Translations under genes and position numbers: made by a program | The notes under the pieces: model-generated | The model's database searches: none | Told to the model about the DNA's origin: nothing | What the model saw: only the letters and a program-made list of their open reading frames with translations | Shown here: in pieces, positions 53,082 through 60,954 of the stretch | Position numbering within the stretch: position 1 is the stretch's first letter | Layout: the number at the start of each line of letters is the position of its first letter | Assembly (NCBI RefSeq): GCF_010672385.1 | Contig: NZ_JAAHGT010000022.1 | Location: 1-60,954, forward strand | Origin: Okeania sp. SIO2F4 | GTDB lineage: Bacteria; Cyanobacteriota; Cyanobacteriia; Cyanobacteriales; Microcoleaceae | Direction of reading: 5' to 3' | DNA: 60,954 bases

Positions 53082-54905
53082 TCAATTTTTTTTGCTACCA
53101 AAAGCCTTTTCAGCAGCATCATCTAAAGCAGACTGTAAACCGTTCTCTTTATGTAGGCTAGACTTAACGTTATTGGGAGGTATATCGGAATCATCGGGCA
53201 ACGGAAACTTTTCCTTTACATACGCAAGTCTTTTCTCGACTTGTTGTTTTCTTATTTCATCGAATTCGGATTTTTGCTTGGTTTTTTCAGTTAGTTTTTT
53301 TCTAAGCTTAGGCCATATTGCCTCACTTAATTCACTTGCTGCTGCCCTATCTAATTTTAAGAAAGCACTAATAGGAACAGACCCTTCATTCTTCCGTTTA
53401 TAACCAGGATTAATATACACACATTTACCAGGAGGAAAGCGATTAAATTCTGCTGGTTCTACCAAATAAATCTTGTATTTATGGTCGGATATATTATTAG
53501 AAGCCCCGCTTTTTCCAGTAGTTTTAGATTTACTTTTAATAGTAATAGTTTCTTCCCCTAAATATTTGGCGTAAAATTCGGCACTATCGCTATCTTGAGG
53601 ATTAAAGTAAAATTTAGTGGCAGTACCGCCTAATATAGCTCTACTTATTTCTTTACTATAAGCTTTTTCCAGTTGCCCAATGTTTTGAAAACCTAAAGTT
53701 GTCAACAGGCCATCACTTCTATTTTCATTGAGCCAATTAGTTATATTTGGCAGAAATAAAGTGGGCAATTCATCAATGAATAATGCTAATCCACAAGTCC
53801 GATTAACTACTACATTCTTGTTGATTATCATGTGTAACATTGAAGCAATTAGAGGAGATGTAGCCTCTCTTTTTTCCCTATTTAATCCAAATATTAACAG
53901 CTCTTTTTCTTTTAATTCATACTCATTAGTTCTCCTTCCTTGCTCAAATTCCGATTGGTTTTGAGATTTTTTCTTGAAACAAATCGATGTTTTACCAACA
54001 AAACAACTAATAAGTTCTGGAGCTAAAAATCGAGTAAATAATTTACTGGCGGTGGCGATAATACCCGCCACAGTTTTTTCACTACCCGCCACCTGAAATA
54101 ATTGTGAAAAAGCTAATTCTACCCAGGGATTTAACTTGTTAACTGCTGCTGCTGCTTGAAGTCGCTTGGGCAATTCATCCAAAGTCAGTAGAGCTTGTAT
54201 TGTTAATAAATCGGGGTCTTCACAACTTTTGGCCAACATCATTAGAGCAGTTACCAATTGGTCGCCCGCTTCACTGAAAAATTTATCCTCACTACTATTA
54301 GAAGCAAGGGCCAGGTTGCGGTTCATTACACTGGCAATTTCCCTCGCCATAGTGGCATCACTTTCATCTCTAAGGAAATCTAAAGGATTGATAACTTCGC
54401 TCTCTGCAAAACCGGGGGCGAAAATTTTCACTTTATAACCAGCTTGTGCTGCTACACCAATAATCTCTGAAGTTTGCTGAGGGTATTTAAAATCATAAAG
54501 AACTATTGGAAGAGTTTGGTCGATCGCGCTCATTACTAAAGGATTTATACAGGAGGCAGTTTTACCAGACCCTGGGCCACCTATTACAGCAGTACCCCTT
54601 TCGGCAGAAGTGACATAAAGTTGAGCTTCTTTAGGGTTAGCACCAATATAAAGTGATACCTTATTCTTCCGGCGCTCTTCCATCTCCTTCAAAGCAATTT
54701 TTTTAGCTGCCTTTTTTTCAGCATTACCACCCCATCTAGAGCGTGCTATTTGATCCTTTCCTGGGTCTTCGAGCAGCTTCATAGCAATCATTGCTGCAGC
54801 ACATCCAAATAAAATTAATCCCGTATCCGAAGTCACAAAATCTATCGTTTTATCTAGAGATAAATTCGGCATTCCCACGGATGATTTTGTTTCTGTATTT
54901 GTCAT
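53082..54905 (-). CDS. VirD4/TraD-type coupling protein
   Basis: The 607-residue ATPase links relaxosome to secretion channel in conjugation. Features: one hydrophobic segment near residues 30-45 (GLILFGCAAAMIAMKLL), Walker A GGPGSGKTASC (~residue 110), YDFKYPQQTSEI, Walker B LALFIDELPTLFL (~375), and GFQNIGQLEKAYSKE (~405), all typical of the TraD/TraG group. The C-terminal ~100 residues are charged and helical. It is shorter than many coupling proteins and has only one clear membrane segment. It precedes the 625-residue protein in the same direction. Confidence 0.92.
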   Translation of the reverse strand: MTNTETKSSVGMPNLSLDKTIDFVTSDTGLILFGCAAAMIAMKLLEDPGKDQIARSRWGGNAEKKAAKKIALKEMEERRKNKVSLYIGANPKEAQLYVTSAERGTAVIGGPGSGKTASCINPLVMSAIDQTLPIVLYDFKYPQQTSEIIGVAAQAGYKVKIFAPGFAESEVINPLDFLRDESDATMAREIASVMNRNLALASNSSEDKFFSEAGDQLVTALMMLAKSCEDPDLLTIQALLTLDELPKRLQAAAAVNKLNPWVELAFSQLFQVAGSEKTVAGIIATASKLFTRFLAPELISCFVGKTSICFKKKSQNQSEFEQGRRTNEYELKEKELLIFGLNREKREATSPLIASMLHMIINKNVVVNRTCGLALFIDELPTLFLPNITNWLNENRSDGLLTTLGFQNIGQLEKAYSKEISRAILGGTATKFYFNPQDSDSAEFYAKYLGEETITIKSKSKTTGKSGASNNISDHKYKIYLVEPAEFNRFPPGKCVYINPGYKRKNEGSVPISAFLKLDRAAASELSEAIWPKLRKKLTEKTKQKSEFDEIRKQQVEKRLAYVKEKFPLPDDSDIPPNNVKSSLHKENGLQSALDDAAEKAFGSKKN

Positions 54906-55145
54906 TTTTTCACCTTATAAAATATGTAAGCATTCAGCTATTAGCATTCAGCATTCAGCTTTTTAAAGTAATAACTTTCTTCGGTTAGCTAATGGTCTTT
55001 ATTCTTTCCTGCGGAATGCGGAGCAAACATAAACTTTGAATTCTTCTTGAAAACTAATTCCTGCTTATCAGGCAATGAATTAATAGCTAATAGCTGTTAA
55101 CGTTAGCGTTAGCTCCTCTGTAAGAGGCAGTTCCTCCGCAGGAGG
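54906..55145. other. Intergenic stretch with CATTCAG heptamers
   Basis: CATTCAG heptads at about 54931-54958 and several short repeats with TAGCTCCTCTGTAAGAGGC-like palindromes near 55110-55140. No gene seen. Confidence 0.5.
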
Positions 55146-55754
55146 CTAGCTGGCAGCTGAATGCTTACGAAAATATTTCTTTTCCTGGTTGTCGTAGCAG
55201 TAAGTTTTAGTATTTTCAATTTCTGTTATGTTGACGCAGGGCATACTTGAGAAAACGTTTTGCAATTCTAGATTAGGTTTATCTGTCAAGCTAAAGGGTT
55301 GGAAATAGCCATTAAGAACTTGTAGCCACTTGCCGTCATTGTTGATATAAGCGGTAATTAAACATCCTTTTATGCCACATAAAGGATTCTGGTCAGATTT
55401 ATTAATAGAAGTATCAATAATAAATAAAGAATGACCATTAACTTCTACTTTTGTCGCAACTACTTCTTGAAAGAAAGTACCCCAATTTCGTGAATTATCC
55501 AGTTCGTCACTCTTGAATTTTTTCTTCAAAGAATCAGGTAGAAATGTTGCTGTTTTCCACTTAGGTTCAGAGAAATTACTATGTTTGTTTAGAGTAACTT
55601 TTAAGAGAGAGAGACATCCAATAGTGACTAATACTAAAGTACCGAATGTTCCGAGATAAATAAGTTGTTCTCTGCTAAACAACCTTGTTATATTTGAGTG
55701 CAATTTATTCCGCCTCCAACCTTTAATAAGATGAATATATAGGAGATTAATCAA
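55146..55754 (-). CDS. Single-pass membrane protein of the conjugation region
   Basis: A 202-residue protein with a basic N-terminus, one membrane helix (LIYLGTFGTLVLVTIGCLSL, about residues 31-50) and an outward domain with cysteines (NPLCGIKGCLITAYI; MPCVNITEIENTKTYCYD). This bitopic layout is common among type IV secretion inner-membrane components. The start could be the internal Met-less region upstream; the first 15 residues are uncertain. Family not recognised. Confidence 0.6.
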   Translation of the reverse strand: MINLLYIHLIKGWRRNKLHSNITRLFSREQLIYLGTFGTLVLVTIGCLSLLKVTLNKHSNFSEPKWKTATFLPDSLKKKFKSDELDNSRNWGTFFQEVVATKVEVNGHSLFIIDTSINKSDQNPLCGIKGCLITAYINNDGKWLQVLNGYFQPFSLTDKPNLELQNVFSSMPCVNITEIENTKTYCYDNQEKKYFRKHSAAS

Positions 55755-55912
55755 AGAGAAATAAGTTCTTTAAGAGTGAATGTTTTACGCAAATAGTAAC
55801 TATACATTTTCAGTCAAAGATTAAAAATATACTTTAATTTTTTACCAAAAAATGAGGTCAAAAGCCTCCCCTTTTAAGGGTATGAAACAAATATCCGATT
55901 CAGTATTTCAAG

Positions 55913-55960
55913 CCTCCGACTAAACTCGGAGGTTGACTGATAACTGATAACTGATAACTG
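55913..55960. terminator. Hairpin and ACTGATA heptamers
   Basis: CCTCCGA-CTAAAC-TCGGAGG (55913-55932) is a 7-bp hairpin, followed by three ACTGATA heptads. It lies 3' of the 55969 gene and may end its transcript. Confidence 0.45.
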
Positions 55961-55968
55961 AAATGACC

Positions 55969-57729
55969 TCACTCTTTTTGGTAATTACTATAATTAAGAG
56001 CAATTTTTTCAGCTTCCAGCTTAAAATAAGATGAATCTATAGGAGTTCCAATACCACCTAAATACATTTGAGCAACACGCTCTATTGCTCTATCACCTTG
56101 AAAATTTTTCCCCGTAGTCGGGTCAATTTGTTCCCTAGCTAAATCAAATAATTCTAATTGCTGAGAAGCAAATAAAAAGTCTTGTTGTTCAGGAGAAAAG
56201 AAAACTAGAAATTGGGAAATAGAAGTAGTCTTTCCCGACTCTAATTCCTTGAGAAAATTAGCTCCATTTTTAGAGTAAATACGTTCCCTAACTTCAGGCA
56301 TTCTTGACCAAAATCTATATTTACCTAGTAATCTGCCAGAAGTGCTATTGCTAGATTGAACTACAGGACTTAAATCAGAATAAAGAGAGAATTTTCCTAA
56401 TACTTTTTCATAAGCTTTTTGTAATGCTAAAAAATCCAACTCTTCCAACTCATCAAAACGCGGAGAATTAAGTATTTTCTTGGCAGACTGAAAATCGGAT
56501 TCTACCCTACCCAAAAAAACTGTCTCTCCTACATAAACAGTTCCTAAACTAATCGGACCGATAAAATATGGAGACTTACCTACTTCAGAATTTTCTCTCC
56601 TAAAGTAAAGATTAATCTTGACATTAACTCTATCAATAGGCTGCAAAACAACTTTAAAAGCATCCGAATAAGGATGACGACCAGTAGATTCAAGACCTCC
56701 AGAAGCTACTGCTAAGAATCCCTTTCCTCCCCTAACTTTTTGTTCAGATTCAACCCAACTACGACTAGACAAAAATTCAGAACCTCCCAAAGAAATTACT
56801 TGACATGGAGACAAACAATTTTGCTCAAATCCATCATTTTTACCACCTGATACTGAGGAAATATTTGAAGCTTTATCTATTAAATTAATTGATTTAACTA
56901 ACGCAAAAAATCCTTCATTTGTAGGGGGATTAGGGAAAAAACTGAAAGGTAACTTTTTCAGATAAGGAATATCTGTTAAAACTACAGACTGCCAACCGGG
57001 GAAAAATTTTAGGGGAGTAGAATCTAATCTAGGGATTGAAGTTATCGGATATTTAGATAGTTGAATTTGAGATAATTTCAACTTTTTCAAAGATTTATCT
57101 TGCTCTAAAACTTGACCGATAGTTTTACCTATTACTTCTGAACCTTTAACAGTTTTTATTAGGTCAGCTACAGGAGCGTTCGCGGAGCGTTGCGTTAGCA
57201 TTCTCGCTTCTAATTTTTTAATTTTTAAATCGGGTATAGCTTCAACTAATTCTCCTAAATCTAAATTTTTCAGTAATGGAAAATCTGCCAGTTTTAAAGA
57301 TTCAGGTTTAATACTTAAAGGTACAAAGATTGAATTGAGTGAGAGTAAGTGAAGTTTGAAACTACTCTGAAAATCTCCTAAAGTTAGAACAGATGCTATA
57401 TTTTGACCCTTTTCCCATTCCAAGGATAAAGAATAGCCAGCCAAATTATCTAGAGATTCCGAACTTTGCCAACTTCCAGCAGTTAAGAATGGTGGTAAAC
57501 TTTCAAAAGTAATTAGTTCCCATGCAGGTATTTTTCCTTCAAGTACATTAGTGCCTATTTGATAGGGAACGTAAAATTGTGAATGATTTTCTGAGGAAGT
57601 TTGTGTTGTTTCTTGCTCCAAGATAGCAGTGTTATTTTGTTTTATTATTTTGTTTTGTTTGTTTAGTATTGGGGCATTTATATAAGCACTGGTAGTGACG
57701 GTTAATAAAATAGCTATTTGTAGTTTCAT
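55969..57729 (-). CDS. Large secreted protein of the conjugation region, paralogue of the 49039 gene
   Basis: The 586-residue protein has a signal peptide (MKLQIAILLTVTTSAYINA), then repeats of the kind SKYPITSIPRLDSTPLKFFP that match the 49039 protein. It shares GGKNDGFEQNC, GGKGFLAVASGGLESTGRHP with YSDAFKVVL, and YFIGPISLG. It adds a C-terminal ~190 residues with FARVESDF..., LGKYRFWSRMPEVRERIYSK and IDPTTGKNFQGDRAIERVAQ-MYLGG, a helical domain that could bind peptidoglycan or partners. Likely exported and part of the transfer machinery. Not assignable to a characterised family. Confidence 0.68.
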   Translation of the reverse strand: MKLQIAILLTVTTSAYINAPILNKQNKIIKQNNTAILEQETTQTSSENHSQFYVPYQIGTNVLEGKIPAWELITFESLPPFLTAGSWQSSESLDNLAGYSLSLEWEKGQNIASVLTLGDFQSSFKLHLLSLNSIFVPLSIKPESLKLADFPLLKNLDLGELVEAIPDLKIKKLEARMLTQRSANAPVADLIKTVKGSEVIGKTIGQVLEQDKSLKKLKLSQIQLSKYPITSIPRLDSTPLKFFPGWQSVVLTDIPYLKKLPFSFFPNPPTNEGFFALVKSINLIDKASNISSVSGGKNDGFEQNCLSPCQVISLGGSEFLSSRSWVESEQKVRGGKGFLAVASGGLESTGRHPYSDAFKVVLQPIDRVNVKINLYFRRENSEVGKSPYFIGPISLGTVYVGETVFLGRVESDFQSAKKILNSPRFDELEELDFLALQKAYEKVLGKFSLYSDLSPVVQSSNSTSGRLLGKYRFWSRMPEVRERIYSKNGANFLKELESGKTTSISQFLVFFSPEQQDFLFASQQLELFDLAREQIDPTTGKNFQGDRAIERVAQMYLGGIGTPIDSSYFKLEAEKIALNYSNYQKE

Positions 57730-58130
57730 TATTAATAATTAAGTAGTTGTGCTTTTAGGAAATTCTTAGAGAGGCACTATTGCTACAGGCAATAGGGAGT
57801 CAATAGGATGTGTAATTAATTTGGATCATGGAACTTGACTTTCGGGGAAATATTACCTGTAAAAAATGACAAAAAATGAAATGATTATAAGATGATAATT
57901 TGATAACTGATTGTTGAAAATATCATAGTAAATGATTAACAATTGAGAAGTAATAATTCATCTTTTTTTTCGTGAATAGACAAAAACACATTTACTATGA
58001 ATAGCTAAAATTTTCAGATACACTTGGTCTTGAACTTGAGAATAACAATTAAGTCTTTTTATACATTGATATAACTTAATTTCCATGAAGCTAATGGCTG
58101 AATCTTACATTGAGAAGCAATTATTAATTA
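57730..58130. other. Intergenic stretch
   Basis: AT-rich, with a TTAATTA block at 58120-58143. No gene or clear signal. Confidence 0.5.
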
Positions 58131-58922
58131 TTAATTATTAATTATTTGACAATTTTCACCAATTTTTGAAAGCCGAATTAGGATAGATTCAGTTATTCCA
58201 GACTGTTGCAAAGCATCATCAGCAGAAAAACCTCGATTAATTAAAGTCAGAAAATTTTTAGCTTTACCATAATTCCAAGAAGATAAAGGCATTAACCCAT
58301 TCCAACACTGACGCGATAACCCCATACTGATATGATTTGAATTTAACTGAGTTTCTCCCATATCAAAAATAATTGGAGACTTATCCGACTTTGATAGTAG
58401 GGGAGCAATAACCGTAGAAGAAGTTTCAGAAGTATCCGTCGGTGGTGGTTGAGCAATAATAACAGGAGTATCATTAATTCTGACAGTAGTGTATTCAGGA
58501 GTGCCATTACCATAATTAATTTTGAAACTGTAGAGATTTGTTGTACCACCTCTCCCCTCAGTAACAATAGTCAGCAGAGTAGACGAAGTGCTTGGTAATT
58601 CTGGAATTTTGATAGGTGTAATTCGGCGCAAGTGAATAATTCTAGCTCCACCACCACTAATATTGCCATCAAAATCTGCAATTACTTTACTAGGATCGTC
58701 GAGCCAAACTTTCCGAATAATTTCACCAGTAAGAGAAAAATCTAAATTCAATCCATGCCCTGGCCAAACTGTAACAGTTGCTCCTCCATCTACATCGCCA
58801 CGCGCCACACCTATAGAAATATTACGCACCGCTTGAGAATTAGCAGGTTTTATCCCTATTCCTAGAGTTGCAACTAAACTAATACTGCCCATCAAAATAA
58901 ATTTTTTCAACAAAGTTAACAT
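58131..58922 (-). CDS. Secreted protein, possibly VirB9/TrbG-like
   Basis: A 263-residue protein with a signal peptide (ILMGSISLVATLGIGIKPAN-SQA). The mature N-terminal half is strand-rich, with TGEIIRKVWLDDPSKVIADF and LLTIVTEGRGGTTNLYSFKI, which recalls the VirB9 pattern of a beta domain that receives VirB10. A Pro/Thr linker leads to a helical C-terminus. It starts 3 bp after the VirB10-like gene. The VirB9-like assignment rests on position and weak pattern, so an unrelated secreted T4SS protein remains possible. Confidence 0.6.
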   Translation of the reverse strand: MLTLLKKFILMGSISLVATLGIGIKPANSQAVRNISIGVARGDVDGGATVTVWPGHGLNLDFSLTGEIIRKVWLDDPSKVIADFDGNISGGGARIIHLRRITPIKIPELPSTSSTLLTIVTEGRGGTTNLYSFKINYGNGTPEYTTVRINDTPVIIAQPPPTDTSETSSTVIAPLLSKSDKSPIIFDMGETQLNSNHISMGLSRQCWNGLMPLSSWNYGKAKNFLTLINRGFSADDALQQSGITESILIRLSKIGENCQIINN

Positions 58923-58925
58923 TTT

Positions 58926-60470
58926 TCACCAACCCGAATTATTTACAAATACCTGTACTACCTCGCCTTCAGGAATTACCCAAATGTAAGGACGCTCTAA
59001 AATTTCTTCTAACTCCTCAGAGGAAACCTGAACTGCTTGACGATGTAATTCACCAAAAGCACCTTCCAATATCCCTCCCAAAATATTTGCATCTCCATTT
59101 TTAGAATGACTTGAAACTCCACCAAAACCAGAATATCTAGTAGTGCTATCTGCTCTATTCAAGAGTTGACCAATTTTTGATAAACCTGCCAAAACAGATA
59201 ACTTCAAATTTTGTTTCCCTCCACGCTGACGTTGACTTTCTGCAATTAGGGGACTTCCAGTGCTACTCATCACAGTTACCGTTTCGGGTGAAATTTCTAC
59301 CATTTCTCTTAATGGAGTCACTGCCCCATTAATCTCTAAAATTACCATCCCACTTTGGGAAGTATTTTTGAGTTTGGCAACAAGTAGACTTTTTTCAGGA
59401 ATAAAAATTTCACCCTCAGAATCTAATAATGGTTGTGATAACTCTATGGCAAATCTTTGAGGTTGTGCTTTGAGCTTTAAATCTTCTACCCAAAAAATAG
59501 GAGTATTTAAAATCCCCTCTACCATTTGTCCGGGTGCAATAGTTGGCTCGTTATTTGCTAAAGTTTCCTCAACTTGAGCTGTGACTTGTGGCTCCGGTGT
59601 CGGAGCTAAACTAATATCACTGTAATCCATTTGCCCATAATTCCCATAGCTCATTGCTTTTGCCATTTCTACTTGTGGATCGGGTGGTGGAGACTGTATA
59701 ACAGGACTTGGTTTTTGAATGGGTGGTGGTGGAGACTGTATAACAGGACTTGGTTTTTGAACGGGTGGTGGTGGCTGTATAACAGGAGTTGGTTTTTGAA
59801 CGGGTGGTGGAGACTGTATAACAGGACGTGATTTTTGAACGGGTGGTGGTGCAGAACGATATTGTCGTCGTCTTGGGCTTGAAGTATTAGAAGTTGTTGT
59901 TGAAGAAGTCTGACGAGGTTTATTACTCTTGCTAGATGCTGATTTCTTTTGCGGTTTTTCTGGAACCTCCTTATTGGTATTATTATCTTCAGGTTTTTCT
60001 ATCTTCTCGGCAACTTTGGTAGTCATCTTCTGTTTTTCAGACAATTCCCGTTGCTGAGTTCCTAATGCCAGTTCGGTTTGTAATTCTCCTTCCCTTTCAA
60101 TTCGGTTTTTTTCGGCTTGCTCCAAAGGGTCTACTTTTTGCTCTTTTACCTGATTTGGAGTTACATACTTTTTAGCATTGTTTACCCCTTTCATCCCTCC
60201 AAACATTAAATAAGCAAAAGCAGCAAAAACTCCTGTTCCCCCAACGATAACGAGAATCTTGCTAATAGCAATACTTTTTCTCTTTTTAGTTTTTTCATTC
60301 TCAGCAAAATCTATTTCACCTAGTAAGTCATCATCATCGTCGTCTTCTTTTTCTACAGTATTTTGTTCTACTCCTACTATTTCATCTACATTGACTAAGG
60401 CGGAATCTTCTTGCTTCTCCACAGATTCCTTGCCATTATTTGATTGTTTTGTATTACTATATAACTTCAT
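58926..60470 (-). CDS. VirB10/TrbI-like type IV secretion protein
   Basis: The 514-residue protein has an acidic cytoplasmic N-terminus (DDDDDDLLGEIDF), one membrane helix (ISKILVIVGGTGVFAAFAYL, ~residues 72-91), a charged coiled region, a Pro-rich spacer with five 12-residue repeats of the PPPVQKPxPVIQS kind (~residues 205-270), and a C-terminal beta domain (VEGILNTPIFWVEDLKLKAQ, IFIPEKSLLVAKLKN, PYIWVIPEGEVVQVFV). This is the layout of VirB10, which spans both membranes. The Pro repeats are encoded by near-perfect ~36-bp DNA repeats at about 59690-59840, so their number may vary. Confidence 0.85.
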   Translation of the reverse strand: MKLYSNTKQSNNGKESVEKQEDSALVNVDEIVGVEQNTVEKEDDDDDDLLGEIDFAENEKTKKRKSIAISKILVIVGGTGVFAAFAYLMFGGMKGVNNAKKYVTPNQVKEQKVDPLEQAEKNRIEREGELQTELALGTQQRELSEKQKMTTKVAEKIEKPEDNNTNKEVPEKPQKKSASSKSNKPRQTSSTTTSNTSSPRRRQYRSAPPPVQKSRPVIQSPPPVQKPTPVIQPPPPVQKPSPVIQSPPPPIQKPSPVIQSPPPDPQVEMAKAMSYGNYGQMDYSDISLAPTPEPQVTAQVEETLANNEPTIAPGQMVEGILNTPIFWVEDLKLKAQPQRFAIELSQPLLDSEGEIFIPEKSLLVAKLKNTSQSGMVILEINGAVTPLREMVEISPETVTVMSSTGSPLIAESQRQRGGKQNLKLSVLAGLSKIGQLLNRADSTTRYSGFGGVSSHSKNGDANILGGILEGAFGELHRQAVQVSSEELEEILERPYIWVIPEGEVVQVFVNNSGW

Positions 60471-60954
60471 CTTTCTATCTCTAAATCGCGTATTTCTATT
60501 ATCTGCAAACCTTTTTCTTTGACGTTATAGACAGCTTTTTGTATGGCTGAGGTTGCTTCTGGTATAGGGTCATCTGTAACTTCTATTGCTTCAATAATGA
60601 CCACCTTATTAAAAGGTATGATTATCCCTTCAGGATGCTTAGATGTGATTATCAATAAGTTAGCAACTAAATCTAATTTCCACTTACCTCGGTCTACGAC
60701 TGTAGGATCAGAAATATGTTGAAAGGTTAAGATAGACTGAGCTTTACCTGAAAAAACTTCATCAGGAGTCAGATCGGCGATCGCTTTTAAAAAGCTAGTA
60801 CGGAAAGTCTCGGATATAGCATAAGAAGCCTCCCAACTACTTACAGTTACCTGACTACCATCACTGAGTTTCACCCCTTTTCTAGTATCCCCCGTTGCTA
60901 AGTTTTGATTCCATGTGAATAATAATCCAAAAACCTCTTTAACATAATGTTTGA
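60467..60954 (-). CDS. Conjugation-region protein, 5' end outside the window
   Basis: The frame is open to the window edge, so the GTG at 60872-60874 is probably not the start; upstream codons read HYVKEVFGLLFTWNQNLATG. Visible part ~160 residues: VTVSSWEASYAISETFRTSF, then DEVFSGKAQSILTFQHISDP and VDRGKWKLDLVANLLIITSK. By position ahead of virB10 it may be a VirB8/TraE-type or another channel component, but no hallmark is clear. It overlaps the VirB10-like gene by 4 bp (ATGA). Confidence 0.65.
   Translation of the reverse strand, partial: KHYVKEVFGLLFTWNQNLATGDTRKGVKLSDGSQVTVSSWEASYAISETFRTSFLKAIADLTPDEVFSGKAQSILTFQHISDPTVVDRGKWKLDLVANLLIITSKHPEGIIIPFNKVVIIEAIEVTDDPIPEATSAIQKAVYNVKEKGLQIIEIRDLEIER

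Overview
The window looks like part of a large mobile replicon, most likely a conjugative plasmid, of a filamentous cyanobacterium. The DNA is AT-rich, carries HIP1 octamers (GCGATCGC, for example near 6512, 21852, 27545, 46809), has many heptanucleotide tandem repeats of the kind known from filamentous cyanobacteria, and encodes protein families typical of cyanobacterial CRISPR loci and plasmids.

Positions 1-25379 hold a type III-B (Cmr) CRISPR-Cas locus. Two long arrays with the same 36-bp repeat (58 and 41 full repeats) lie on either side of the cas genes and are transcribed outward from homologous leaders. Between them are an adaptation module on the minus strand (reverse transcriptase, Cas1, an S23/Avd-like four-helix-bundle protein, Cas2), a WYL-domain regulator, and a plus-strand effector operon (Cmr2/Cas10, Cmr3, Cmr4, Cmr5, a Cmr6-Cmr1 fusion, two CARF-HEPN proteins). 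RT and Cas1 are separated only by a -1 frame change at an A9 tract. Cas10 keeps its GGDD cyclase motif, but the HD dyad position reads QS, and the Cmr4 position of the catalytic aspartate reads Met. The complex therefore looks built to signal through cyclic oligoadenylate rather than to cut. Many spacers contain perfect hairpins, and several in array 2 are antisense to apparent translation starts, which fits capture from RNA by RT-Cas1. No Cas6 is visible.

Positions 25380-39230 are a mobile-element zone. A frameshifted tnpB abuts a truncated CRISPR repeat. It is followed by a P-loop kinase-WYL fusion gene, a tyrosine recombinase, a secreted endonuclease I, and an IS1634-like element (7-bp target duplication). 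That IS was later split by a complete Tn3-family transposon with 48-bp perfect inverted repeats and an AAGAA target duplication, which carries a tyrosine recombinase and an XRE/zinc-ribbon protein.

Positions 39231-44394 are a decayed region: a proline-rich hypothetical protein, a small two-gene pair, fragments of a methyltransferase and other genes, a frameshifted KilA-N gene, and a 24-bp perfect hairpin. Positions 44395-60954 are the plasmid backbone: a family-A DNA polymerase fused to a zinc-finger/TOPRIM primase, then a minus-strand conjugation region with a VirD4-like coupling protein, a VirB10/TrbI-like protein, a possible VirB9-like secreted protein, two related large secreted proteins, and several unknowns. 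Intergenic DNA throughout is crowded with TTAATTA-type and other heptamer repeats and longer dispersed repeats.
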